Below, one piece after another: positions 1 to 11,600 of a DNA stretch of 64,000 bases. The notes beneath the pieces were generated by a model that saw only the letters and a list, made by a program, of their open reading frames with translations, had not been told where the DNA came from and did no database searches. The stretch lies in contig NC_057802.1 in NCBI RefSeq assembly GCF_018294505.1, positions 312,408,209 through 312,472,208 on the forward strand. Direction: 5' to 3'. Made by a program: the position numbers and the translations under genes. Origin of the DNA: Triticum aestivum. Taxonomy: Eukaryota > Streptophyta > Magnoliopsida > Poales > Poaceae. Numbering within the stretch: the first letter of the stretch is position 1; every line of letters begins with the position of its first letter.

Positions 1-273
1 ACGTCGTTGAAGACCCGGTTCTAAGCCGTAAAGCATGGCACACTGAACTATCGAGTAGTCATCAGCTTTGCTCTGCCAGACGTTCATAACTTCTGGTGTT
101 GCTCTTGCAGCAGGCCTGGCACCCAGCGGTGCTTTCAGGACGTAATTCTTGTGTGCAGCAATGAGGATAATCCTCAAGTTACGGACCTATTCCGTGTAAT
201 TGCTACCATCATCTTTCAACTTTGCTTTCTCAAGGAACGCATTAAAATTCAACGGAACAACAGCACGGGCCAT
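1..273 (-). pseudogene. gag: Angela-type Copia gag, N-terminal part with a premature stop
   Basis: The minus-strand ATG at 273 opens a frame beginning MARAVVPLNFNAFLEKAK, which I recognise as the start of BARE/Angela gag. The frame continues to the window edge (for example VMNVWQSKADDYSIVQ) and is clearly gag-like on both sides of a TAG at 187-189, codon 29. The context TE-stop-VRNLRI suggests a Trp codon was lost by G-to-A change. Gag would form the virus-like particle. The copy cannot make normal gag without readthrough. The rest of gag and all of pol lie left of the window. Confidence 0.85.
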
Positions 274-1497
274 CTATCTACAATTAACATAGACAAGCAA
301 GATACTATCAGGTACTAAGTTCATGATAAATTCAAGTTCAATTAATCATATTACTTAAGAACTCCCACTTAGATAGACATCCCTCTAATCCTCTAAGTGA
401 TCACGTGATCCATATCAACTAAACCATGTCCGATCATCACGTGAGATGGAGTAGTTTCAATGGTGAACATCACTATGTTGATCATATCTACTATATGATT
501 CACGCTCGACCTTTCGGTCTCCGTGTTCCGAGGCCATATCTGCATATGCTAGGCTCGTCAAGTTTAACCTGAGTATTCCGCGTGTGCAACTGTTTTGCAC
601 CCGTTGTATTTGAACGTAGAGCCTATCACACCCGATCATCACGTGGTGTCTCAGCACGAAGAACTTTCGCAACGGTGCATACTCAGGGAGAACACTTTTA
701 TCTTGAAATTTTAGTGAGAGATCATCTTATAATGCTACCGTCAATCAAAGCAAGATAAGATGCATAAAAGATAAACATCACATGCAATCAATATAAGTGA
801 TATGATATGGCCATCATCATCTTGTGCTTGTGATCTCCATCTCCGAAGCACCGTCATGATCACCATCGTCACCGGCGCGACACCTTGATCTCCATCGTAG
901 CATCGTTGTCGTCTCGCCAACTATTGCTTTTACGACTATCGCTACCGCTTAGTGATAAAGTAAAACAATTACATGGCGATTGCATTGCATACAATAAAGC
1001 GACAACCATATGGCTCCTGCCAGTTGCCGATAACTCGGTTACAAAACATGATCATCTCATACAATAAAATATAGCATCATGTCTTGACCATATCACATCA
1101 CAACATGCCCTGCAAAAACAAGTTAGACGTCCTCTACTTTGTTGTTGCAAGTTTTACGTGGCTGCTACGGGCTTAGCAAGAACCGTTCTTACCTACGCAT
1201 CAAAACCACAACGATAGTTTGTCAAGTTGGTGCTGTTTTAACCTTCGCAAGGACCGGGCGTAGCCACACTCGGTTCAACTAAAGTGAGAGAGACAGACAC
1301 CCGCCAGTCACCTTTAAGCAACGAGTGCTCGCAACGGTGAAACCAGTCTCGCGTAAGCGTACGCGTAATGTCGGTCCGGGCCGCTTCATCTCACAATACC
1401 GCCGAACCAAAGTATGACATGCTGGTAAGCAGTATGACTTATATCGCCCACAAATCACTTGTGTTCTACTCGTGCATAACATCAATGCATAAAACCA
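274..1497 (-). other. Untranslated leader of the Angela-type Copia
   Basis: About 1.2 kb between primer-binding site and gag start. No long open frame fits coding sequence here. BARE/WIS/Angela elements have a long leader in this place that normally holds dimerisation and packaging signals; I did not identify those motifs. Confidence 0.6.
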
Positions 1498-1510
1498 GGC
1501 TCGGATGCCA
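1498..1510 (-). other. Primer-binding site of the Angela-type Copia
   Basis: Minus strand TGGCATCCGAGCC begins one base inside the LTR end. It is close to the initiator-Met tRNA 3' complement TGGTATCAGAGC used by most plant Copia elements. The several mismatches suggest decay or a variant. Confidence 0.7.
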
Positions 1511-1511
1511 C

Positions 1512-3247
1512 TGTTGGGGAACGTAGTAATTTCAAAAAATTTCCTACGAACACGCAAGATCATGGTGATGTATAGCAACGAGAGGGGAGAGTGTTGTCCA
1601 CGTACCCTCGTAGACCGAAAGCGGAAGCGTTAACACAACGCGGTTGATGTAGTCGTAAGTCTTCACGATCCGACCGATCAAGTACCGAACGCACGGCAAC
1701 TCCGAGTTCAGCACACGTTCAGCTCGATGACGTCCCTCGAACTCCGATCCAGCCGAGTGTTGAGGGAGAGTTTCGTCAGCACGACGGCGTGGTGACGATG
1801 ATGATGTTCTACCCACGCAGGGCTTCGCCTAAGCACCGCTACAATATTATCGAGGTGTAATATGGTGGAGGGGGGCACCGCACACGGCTAAAAGATCGTT
1901 GATCAATTGTGTGTCTAGAGTTGCCCCCTGCCCCCGTATATAAAGGTGCAACGGGGAGGCCGCCGGCCAAGGGAGGAGAGGCGCGCCAGGAGGAGTCCTA
2001 CTCCTACCGGGAGTAGGACTCCCCCCTTTCCATGTTGGACTAGGAGAGGAAGGGAGAAGAGGTGGAGGGGAGGAACGAAGGGGGGGCGCGGCCCCCCCTC
2101 TCCTTGTCCTATTCGGACTGGGGGGGAAGGGGCGCGCGGCCCTGCCCTGGCCTCCTCTCCTCTCTTCCACCTAGGCCCACTAAGGCCCATTAAGTTACCG
2201 GGGGGTTCCGGTAACCTCCCGGTACTCCGGAAAAATCCCGATTTCACCCGGAACACTTCCGATGTCCAAACATAGGCTTCCAATATATCAATCTTTATGT
2301 CTCGACCATTTTGAGACTCCTCGTCATGTACGTGATCACATCCGGTACTCCAAACAACCTTCGGTACATCAAAACATATAAACTCATAATATAACTGTCA
2401 TCGTAACGTTAAGCGTGCGGACCCTACGGGTTCGAGAACTATGTAGACATGACCGAGACACCTCTCCGGTCAATAACCAATATCGGAACCTGGATGCTCA
2501 TATTGGTTCCTACATATTCTACGAAGATCTTTATCGGTCAGACCGCATAACAACATACGTTGTACCCTTTGTCATCGGTATGTTACTTGCCCGAGATTCG
2601 ATCGTCGGTATCTCGATACCTAGTTCAATATCGTTACCGGCAAGTCTCTTTACTCGTTCCGTAATACATCAGCCCGCAACTAACTCATTAGTCACAATGC
2701 TTGCAAGGCTTATAGTGATGTGTATTACTGAGTGGGCCCAGAGATACCTGTCCAACAATCGGAGTGACAAATCCTAATCTCGAAATACGCCAACCCAACA
2801 AGTACCTTTGGAGACACCTGTAGAGCAGCTTTATAATCACCCAGTTACGTTGTGACGTTGGTAGCACACAAAGTGTTCCTCCGGTAAACGGGAGTTGCAT
2901 AATCTCATAGTCATAGGAACATGTATAAGTCATGAAGAAAGCAATAGCAACATACTAAACGATCGAGTGCTAAGCTAACGGAATGGGTCAAGTCAATCAC
3001 ATCATTCTCCTAATGATGTGATCCTGTTAATCAAATGACAACTCATGTCTATGGCTAGGAAACATAACCATCTTTGATCAACGAGCTAGTCAAGTAGAGG
3101 CATACTAGTGACACTCTGTTTGTCTATGTATTCACACATGTATTATGTTTCCGGTTAATACAATTCTAGCATGAATAATAAACATTTATCATGATGTAAG
3201 GAAATAAATAATAACTTTATTATTGCCTCTAGGGCATATTTCCTTCA
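1512..3247 (-). repeat. Angela-type 5' LTR, 1736 bp
   Basis: Complete LTR bounded by TG at 1512 and CA at 3247, with the primer-binding site directly left of it, so it is the 5' LTR of a minus-strand element. Its length of about 1.7 kb suits Angela/WIS LTRs. The minus strand carries a TATA-like box at 1936-1946. ORFs read through this LTR are spurious. Confidence 0.85.
1936..1946 (-). promoter_or_regulatory. TATA box of the Angela-type LTR
   Basis: Minus strand CCTTTATATAC followed by a G/C-rich start region. The position inside the LTR fits the retrotransposon promoter. Inferred from motif and place only. Confidence 0.5.
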
Positions 3248-3664
3248 GCTTGTACTAGCTGTCCCCCTTCAAATTTGCCCGCCGTTGTTGGCTCCCTTCC
3301 CGCTCGATATTTGGGAAGAGGACCAGGGCCTATATAAGGAGAGCTAGCCACCACAGTAGAGGCATCGAATCCCCACGCCACAAGTTCATACGCACAAGAA
3401 CACCTCAACCTCAGGAGGCTGTTCTTCCCTTGTACTATTCATCTTCAGCCCAAGAGGCAATCCACCACCACCACACTGGAATAGGGTGTTACACCACAAC
3501 GGTGGCCCGAACCAGTATAAACCCCGTGTCTCTGTGTGTTGCAAGTTCGTCGAGTTCATCCGCGAGATCTTAGCGAGCTACAGCATAGATCAGTAGGAGG
3601 GAGAGACTTCGCGCGCACCCCAGTGTTCGAACCTTAAGGGTTTGCCGAAACCCCACATCCGACA
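3248..3664 (+). repeat. G1 5' LTR, distal part
   Basis: The segment ends in CACATCCGACA directly before the primer-binding site. It matches 27233-27476 joined to 44127-44300, and it is related to the reverse complement of the G3 LTR (49896-50781). The upstream part was cut off by the Angela-type insertion at 3247/3248. Confidence 0.85.
3331..3338 (+). promoter_or_regulatory. TATA box in the G1 LTR
   Basis: TATATAAG follows GACCAGGGCC. The same box occurs in the 3' LTR copy near 27317, and a related one on the minus strand of the G3 LTR near 50225-50237. This is probably the core promoter of the element; the upstream promoter sequence is displaced by the Angela-type insertion. Confidence 0.55.
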
Positions 3665-3684
3665 TTTGGCGCACTAGGTAGGGG
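3665..3684 (+). other. G1 primer-binding site
   Basis: TTTGGCGCACTAGGTAGGGG lies immediately after the LTR end. TGGCGC-type sites are usual for Tat and Athila lineage Gypsy elements. The priming tRNA is not assigned here. Confidence 0.65.
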
Positions 3685-3736
3685 TACGCCAGAGCTTCTT
3701 CTCTGCCAACCAGCTCGCCGACGCTCCCCAGCCACG

Positions 3737-4708
3737 ATGTCTGGCGATTCAAGGGCCGGCTCCGACCGCTGGGCAGCCTGGTCAGTCCGGGCAGCGCCGC
3801 CTGCCCATGAAGGTCTCGACCCTGCACTCCAAGCGGCACGGGCGCCGCCAAACCCCGCCGAGCGCGGGCGGCGCGGCCAGGCGTCATCCACCCTCACCCC
3901 GCGACAGGTACGGACTGCGGCAAGAGCAGCAAGCCATGCCGCAGCAACGGCGCCGCACTCACGGCGGGAGCAAGCAAACATGCGGGCAGCGCTCACCGTG
4001 GCAAGGGAGCTGCTATGGTGCAGGCTGATGGAAAGTGGCCGGGATACGCTGCTAGAGCGTGTTGCCGAGTTGCTGGATGCAGCGGCATCGGGGGCACGAC
4101 CCTTCTGCTATCGGCTTCCTCCCCAAGCCACTGCAGGGCCACGCGACGAACCTCACCACATCCGCACGCCATCAACTACGCCCGGAGGTTTCATCAACAT
4201 CAGCACGGCCGGCGGCGTAGTAGGCTCCAACTCCCCCATGCCGCCCTCAACAAGAACGAGCGCAAGCGTCGCCCCCCATGGTCCCGGCCGAATGTCGTAT
4301 TGTCATCCCCAGGACGCCGTCATGGGCGGAGCAACATGGAGCGTGGGGCACCACGGCGAGGTGTTCGGGGTGACGGCCCCGGAAGCCTACGTGCCCCGCA
4401 TGATGAACCAAGGGTACGCACCAGAGGACGATCTCGGCTCATTCATTGGAGAAGAGTGGGGAGAGGGGGCGCTAGGAGCCGAAGCCTTCCAAGAACCAAC
4501 AGAGAACCACAATGATCGCGCTGGCAGCAGCAACTATAGGGTACCGCTAGTCTCTCAGGAACAGGCTTATGCTAACCATGGACTACAGATGAATCAGGTT
4601 GCAGCGTCGATCGACGACCCAGGCACGGTGGCACCCGTCCCAACAAGGGAGACACGCTGGGGGCCACCGAGAGGGAGCCGGAGCAAGGCCCCTCCCCGCG
4701 CCGCGTGA
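3737..4708 (+). CDS. Gag-like leader ORF of G1
   Basis: A 323-codon open frame begins at ATG 3737, 73 bases after the primer-binding site, which is where gag starts in Gypsy elements. The product is rich in Ala, Pro, Arg and Ser. It has a helical stretch near residues 80-115 (around RELLWCRLMESGRDTLLERV) and an acidic middle (EDDLGSFIGEEWGEG near 230). I see no capsid core and no CCHC zinc knuckle, so at most it is the N-terminal region of gag. The frame is uninterrupted, but G+C-rich sequence can stay open by chance. The function is unknown; calling it gag rests on position. Confidence 0.5.
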   Translation: MSGDSRAGSDRWAAWSVRAAPPAHEGLDPALQAARAPPNPAERGRRGQASSTLTPRQVRTAARAASHAAATAPHSRREQANMRAALTVARELLWCRLMESGRDTLLERVAELLDAAASGARPFCYRLPPQATAGPRDEPHHIRTPSTTPGGFINISTAGGVVGSNSPMPPSTRTSASVAPHGPGRMSYCHPQDAVMGGATWSVGHHGEVFGVTAPEAYVPRMMNQGYAPEDDLGSFIGEEWGEGALGAEAFQEPTENHNDRAGSSNYRVPLVSQEQAYANHGLQMNQVAASIDDPGTVAPVPTRETRWGPPRGSRSKAPPRAA

Positions 4709-5631
4709 CGCCTGACGACACCCGGAGGTAGGCCCTCTGCCGGGGAGGCCTCGACAACCCTTACCCCGGCAGAGGACCTGTGGTCGCCGAGGGAACTGCT
4801 GGCGTCCTCTTTCCCTCCTCTGTGCCGTCCTGGTGATCGGTCGGCTCAGAGGAGGTCAAGAGTGGCGCAAGGCGGGGCCCTCGTCTGGCGATATAAAGCA
4901 AGGCCGGTACCTGTGAAGAAGGCCCAGTGCCTGTGAAGATCGCCGCCCGTGACACTCTCACGCAATAATGAGTTGGGGCTGTACACGCCCCGGAGTCTCA
5001 GGGGTGCCGGCCTCAGGCCCTGGGGCTCCCTCCCACGCCTAGTGGCAGCACTTAGCTCCGCGCTGGTGAGAAGACTTGAAGACCAGAAGACTAGACTAGG
5101 TGCCAGACGCGGCCTTTTGCTTTGGATCTCTCTTTCTGTAGCTTTGCTTTCTGGATCTGGATTTGAGTTGAAGCTGAGTTTTTATCGATGCGCGTGGGGG
5201 GAGCCTTTTCTCGTTTGAGCAATTTCTTGCCTTCTGGATCTCGTTTTTTGGGACTCATGTCTGTCGCCTTTCCCCCACGAGCTCCTCGCGAGCGGGACTG
5301 CGCGAAGCACGCACGCGCCAAGCGCGCGCTAACGCTACAACTGGTGCTCACCTCACGTGGGGCCCCTTCCGACGGGGCGACGAGCTCCGCAAGGTTCTCA
5401 GGAACTCGACACATCACAGCCCAGCTCAAAGCTGGCGCTGACTAAGGTAAACCAAGGCAGAAAACTGCATCAGGATTCACAAGTTCACGAGGACACAAAC
5501 CCACATCGCATGGAAAAGTAAAAACTGCAATTTGCTTACATGAGGGGCTCCCCCTCTCAAAATGCTCTTACAAGTTTCCAAGGGCCACGCCCGAGTTTGT
5601 GCGCAGGAAGAGATGACAGGAGAACAAGGGA
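4709..5631 (+). other. G1 internal non-coding stretch
   Basis: About 0.9 kb between the gag-like ORF and the 3' end of the antisense gene. No retroviral domain is visible on either strand; capsid, protease and RT would be expected from here on in an autonomous element. The right part probably holds the untranslated 3' end of the antisense gene. Confidence 0.5.
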
Positions 5632-8600
5632 TCAGCCAGAAATGTCGCTCGCTGCGTCACCCACAGACGCGTCACTCGCGTCGTCATCGACTTCATCGGC
5701 ATCATCGCCACCATCGGCGACGCCCCCGTCATCATCGTCGACCACGGTGCCTTCATCTGCGATGACCACCACCGCGTCATCCTCCGAAGCGAAGGCCCTG
5801 ACCAGCGCGCCCACATTGTCCTCAACCCAGCACGCTAGGTTGCCCCGGACAACCGTGGGTACGGGGGCGATGGCGGCGTCAAAGTCAAAGTTGGGGTCGG
5901 CATTTAGGAGGTGGCTAAAGACACGGGAGAAAGCGCGCTCGAGCAGGCCATGCCCTCTTTCCTCCACAAGCTGGCGAGCTCTGGCAGATCGAGCCTCCAG
6001 GCGCGTCACCACCTCGGTGAAGAAGGTCAGGTGGCTAGCATAATCATTTGAGTGAGGGGTCGGCGCCTCCACGTCGCAAATATGGCCCAGGGCGATATTG
6101 GCCCTGTTCCGGAGATCCTGAAGCATAGGGGCATGCTCGCGCTCCAGCGTTCGACGTTCGAGCACCTCCTCCATGTTTTGCCTCGCGACAGCCTCTGCGT
6201 CACCAACCCGCCTCCAGAGGGAACGCAGCTCGGCGCGGGAAGAGGCCAAGTCCGCCTGCGCCCTGACCAGGGCGGCGGCCGTGGCTTCCGCGCGCCTCTC
6301 AGCCTCGTCCAACCTGGGCCTGAGGGCAGCGGCCCTGCCCTCATCCTCCACGCCCGCTGTAACGCCCATGATGCGGCTATATCTCCCACGTGTCGAGGCA
6401 CGACTTAGAGGCATAACCGCATGGTGGTTTTGTCGCAAGAAGGGTCATCTTCACACAATCCCATGTAATGAACAAGAATGGGATAACGACAGTTGGCTTA
6501 CAATCGCCACTTCACACAATACATAAATATAATCCATACATCATCCAAAATACACACATAGACCGACTACGGTCAAAATCCAAATGAAAATAAGATAACC
6601 CCAAATGCTAGATCCCCGATCGTCCCAACTGGGCTCCACTACTGATCATCAGGAAAAGAAACATAGTAACGACCACGTTCCTCGTCGAACTCCCACTTGA
6701 GGTCGATTTCATCAACTGCACTGGCATCGTCGGTACCTGCAACTGTTTTGGTAGAATCTGTGAGTCACGAGGACTCAGCAATCTCACACCCGCGAGATCA
6801 AAACTATTTAAGCTTATAGGAAAGGATGGTGTAAAGAGGTGGAGCTGCAGCAGGCACTAAGCATATATAGTGCCTAACATACGCAAAAGAGAGCGAGAAG
6901 AGAAGCAACGGAACGGTCGTCATCTAGTAATGACCAAGAAGTGATTCTGAACTCCTACTTACGTCATTCATAACTCAAACCGTGTTCACTTCCCGGACTC
7001 CGCCGAGAAGAGACAATCACGGCTACACACGCGGTTGATGTATTTTAATTGGGTCAATTGACACGTTCTCTACAACCGGACATTAACAAATTCCCATCTG
7101 CCTCATAACCGCGGGCACGGCTTTCGAAAGATATTACCCTGCGGGGGTGTCCCAACTTAGCCCATCATAAGCTCTCGCGGTCAACGAAGGATAAACCTTC
7201 TCCCAGGAAGACCCGATCAGTCTCGAAATCCCGGTTTACAAGACATTTCGACAATGGTAAAACAAGACCAGCAAAGCCGCCCGAATGTGCCGACAAATCC
7301 CGATAGGAGCTGCACATATCTCGTTCTCAGGGCACACCGGATGAACACTACGTACAGCTAAAACCAATCCTCGAGTTTCCCCAAGGTGGCGCTGCAAGTG
7401 GCTCTAGTTTGGACCAGCACTCAGAGGAACACTGGCCCGGGGGTTAAAATAAAGATGACCCTCGGGCTCGCGAAAACCCGGGGGAAAAGGCTTAGGTGGC
7501 AAATGGTAAAACCAAAGTTGGGCCTTGCTGGAGGAGTTTTATTCAAGGCGAACTGTCAAGGGGGTCCCATAAATCACCCGACCGCGTAAGGAACGCAAAC
7601 TCAAGGAACATAATACCGGTATGACGGAAACTAGGGCGGCAAGAGTGGAACAAAACACCAGGCATAAGGCCGAGCCTTCCACCCTTTACCAAATATATAG
7701 ATGCATTAATTAAATAATAGATATTGTGATATCCCAACATATCCATGTTCCAATATGGAACCAACTTCAACTTCACCTGCAACTAGCAACGCTATAAGAA
7801 GGGCTGAGCAAAAGCAGTAACTTAGCCAAACAACGGTTTGCTAGGAAAGGATGGTTAGAGGCTGACATGGCAAAATGGGAGGCATGATATAGCAAGTGGT
7901 AGGTAGCGCAGCATGGCAATAGAGCGAACAACTAGCAAAGCAAAGATAGAAGTGATTTCGAGGGTATGGTCATCTTGCCTGCAAGGTTCTCAGAGTTGTC
8001 GAAAGCTTGACCCTCGTAAGCGTACTCAACAGGTTCCTCGTTCACGAAATCGTCTCCCTGCTCTACCCAAAACAAGAACACAAGCAACGGAACCACAATC
8101 AATCACGAGAAATGCACAAGCAACATGATGCAAAACATGAGTGATATGCAAGATATGATATGCGATGCATATGCGTGCTCCGGAAGAAAAAGATGAACAA
8201 GGCAGTAACTTGGTAAACCAAGTATGCCACTGGAAAGATGAGATGATTTCGGTCGAAATCGATATAAAGATCACCGGAAACGGATGCACGATTTGCAAAT
8301 GGCAAGCAAAACAAGAATGACACGAATCTGCGATTAACAGCATGATAGCACCTAGAATGCAACAAGAAACAATGCTACAGCACTCCAACATAGCAACAAA
8401 GCATATGAAAGTAATCTACAGGAGATGCTTGACAAAATATGAACACTGAGCTATGGCTAGTTCACACCACAGTAGGTTCAAACAGGCATGGCAAAAGTGC
8501 AAAAGATAACAGGTTCGCAGACTTGGTGAAATTACTGGACATGCCTGAAACAGCATCAGGTAGCAATGTTCAGAGCAAGAAAACAACATGCTACAACAAC

Positions 8601-11600
8601 TTAATATAGAAAAATAAGTCATGGCAGTATTCTACTAAATGCATATGACAAAAGCCCCTTACTGACCATAAGCCAAAAAGGACCAGAAGATATGATGGCA
8701 ACCATGTAAACATAGCAAGTTTCGTTAACAGGTTTCAGACTTAGCAGAAAACAGAGCATGGCAGAAACAATAATATGAAGGCATCTTGGTGAGCTTGATG
8801 CACACATCACAAAGAAAACCATGACAAAACAAGCATACCTTCAGCAAGATGGCATGTTTATAAAGCTATCCATGGCAAGAGCAAGTACATAGCATGTCTG
8901 AAACAACTACAACAAGCTTGGCAAAATTAAATAACACGTAAACAATCTGCCAGAAATATTTTATAGCAAAAGTAGAGCAAGATTGAGTCATGCTATTGCA
9001 CTCCATAATTGTAACAAGGGCATGAATGGATCAATTACAACCATATCTACAAAACATCCTTACTTAACATCACCAAAATAAGCATGGATCTCTGTGTAGC
9101 CACATGGATACATAGCAACAAAATAACAGCAGACCAAGAATTTACCGTCCCTGAAATCAGAAACATTACGGGGCCTAGTTTGCATGCTTGTGCTAGTCAC
9201 CACAGAGATCACAAAAATACATGGCATACACCTATGTAAAGATGGCATGTCATACAACAAAACACATGTAGAGCTCATGCCCATAAGATGCATAGATTAA
9301 ATGCAACAAAAATAACAAATCCTCAAGTTCTGATAAGTCACAGCAGACAACAGCAACTAGCACTTTTGCACCAGAGATTTCGGCATCAAGATAGACTCAA
9401 ATGAACATGGTGCAATGGAACAAAATGAAGAGAATCACCAGCCGAACATTTCAATATATTACACGCGCGAAACGGAGGTACATGCAAAGAGTTATGATGC
9501 GTTGAACATGGCAAGATATTGTAAAAATAATATGACGGAGAAATAATGAGAGGGAGAGGAGTCAACCTCCCGTTTAATGGATCGGGATCTCGGGGTTGGG
9601 GCTCGCTCGAGTCGCCGGCGCTGGGGAAGAGGAGGGAGGACGCGGCGCGGCTGGAGGAGAGGGCGACAGCCGGAGGGAGGAGAGGAGCTCGCCGGGGCTC
9701 GGGCTCCGGTGCGGGACGGCGCCGGCGGGCGCGGGCGGCGACGCGGCGGGGCAGCGAACGGCGGCGGGGACGGCGATGGCGTCGGCGGTCGGCGGCGGGG
9801 ACGGCGCGGGAGGAGGCGCGCGTCACGGGCGGCGGCGAGACGGGCCTCGGGGGCCGGATGCGGGCCTCCGGGCCGCGGGCGGCGCGGGCGGCGGACGGCG
9901 GCGGGCTCGGCCACGTGGCAGCGCGGGATTGGCCTGGCGCGGCGGCGGAGAAACGTCCGGCCGCGGAGAGGGAGATGGCTAGGGTTTGGACTGCGAATGA
10001 TTTCGGGAGGGGTGCAAATATATAGGTAGAGGGAGCTAGGAGAGTCCAAATGAGGTGCGGTTTTCGCCCACACGATCGTGATCGAACGACCGAGAGCATG
10101 GAGGTGAGCTAGAGGGGTTTTGGGCTGTTTAGAGAGGGGTTTTGCTGCAACACACAAACGGACATTGCGGTTACCCGGTTAACCGTTGGAGTACCAAACG
10201 ACCTCCAAATGGAACGAAACTTGATCGGTGGTCTACCGGTGGTATACCAAGGCCACTTGACAAGCCTCGGTCCATTCCGAGAACGTTTGACACCCGCCAC
10301 GAAAGAAAACAAGAGGGGTGCGCCGGAGGAGGTGGGAGTGCCGGATTGCAAAACGGACAACGGGGAAAATGCTCGGATGCATGAGACGAACACGTATGCA
10401 AAATGAGATGCACATGATGACATGATATGAGATACATGACATGAACAAAATGCAAAACGAAAGACAACACCCGACCACGAAGGGAATATCATAACACATA
10501 GCCGAAAATGGAAAGAGTTGGAGTTACAAATATGGAAAGATACATCCGGGGTGTTACACCCGCAAGCTTCAGCTTCAGGTCGTACCTGCCCTCCAGGTCC
10601 GCGCGAACCTCGGCCACCCGGCGGCTCACCTCCTCCTCAACTCCAGCCTCGCAAGCCCCGACGGCATCTTCTACTTGGGCAACTTGACGCTCCCTCGTCT
10701 GCAGCTGCTCGAGCTCGCGGCTACGCTCCATGGCCTCCAGGGCCAGCGCCTCCTCATGCTTTCGGACCTCCTCTTCCTCTGCGGGCATCCCCCTCAGCGA
10801 CGCAAAAGCGGCCCTACGCGCCTCCACTTGCTACTCAAGAGACGCGCTCCAGGCCTGGAGCTCCCACGCGCGCTACTCCGCAGCCTCGCGAGCCTCTTCC
10901 AAGGCTCGTGAGCGGGCTTCATGGGAAACCTTGAGAGACGCCTCGGCCTTTGCGTTGTCAAGGTCAAGCTAATAGCGGCCGAGGTTGATGGCCACCTTCA
11001 GCTTGCGCCGCTCCTCCGCCAGCCGGAGACCTTCAGCCTCAAGACGTGAATCGACACTCGCGAGCTCTTCACCAAGTCAGCTCATCGCGTTCATCAGCTC
11101 ATGGCGAACCACGCTCCGCCCGCGCTCAAGCTCGAACGCCTGGCCTTCTTCGTCCTCCACCTCGGGGGCTGCGGGCGGGGCGCCAAGCGGCACGCCACCC
11201 CTCGGCAGGGGGCTGGGGGCTAGCGCCACACCCGACACCAGCCCGTCCTCGCGAGAAGCCCAAGCCGGCTGGGGCTCGCTGCTCGAAGAGGAGCCGAAGA
11301 ACAAAGCCAACAAGTTGCCTTCAAAGACCATCGGAGGAGTCTTGGGCACGCCTGCCAAGCTCCACGCCAGACCAAGGGGGAGGAGTGACGAGGCCGCAGG
11401 TTCAGCGCGCCAGGAAGGCAGGAGTGCCCCTTCATCCAACCCTGCTCCAGGGGCAACCAGCGGACTCGGAGCGCTCGAGGCCGACGGAAGAGTTAAGGAA
11501 GAAGGAGGCCGTTTCTCAGGAGACTCAGCAGCCTCAGTGGAAGGAGCCCTGAAAGACTGGCGTTAGAAGAAGAAAGCAGCACATAGAGAGCCACAGTGGT

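Larger units (their letters stand above)
1..3247 (-). mobile_element. Angela/WIS/BARE-type Copia retrotransposon, 5' part
   Basis: The element lies on the minus strand and runs off the left edge. From right to left it shows a full LTR (1512-3247), a Met-tRNA-like primer-binding site, a leader of about 1.2 kb and the start of gag. The outer LTR end, read on the minus strand, begins TGAAGGAAATATGCCC, which I recognise as the Angela/WIS type. On the right it abuts mid-LTR sequence of Gypsy element G1 at GCTTG; the intact partner sequence around 27230-27240 shows that this Copia inserted inside the G1 5' LTR. The second TSD copy and the other LTR lie outside the window, so age cannot be estimated. 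Family assignment is from memory; the structure is read directly. Confidence 0.85.

Noticed and set aside
1847..2283. ORFs of 107-122 codons in the Angela-type LTR
   Set aside because: Purine/pyrimidine-biased LTR sequence with frames open on both strands; no protein signature.
9546..10029. Overlapping Arg/Gly-rich ORFs on both strands (about 120-240 codons)
   Set aside because: They lie in a G+C-rich LTR block where all frames stay open by composition; no domain, and they change between related LTRs.
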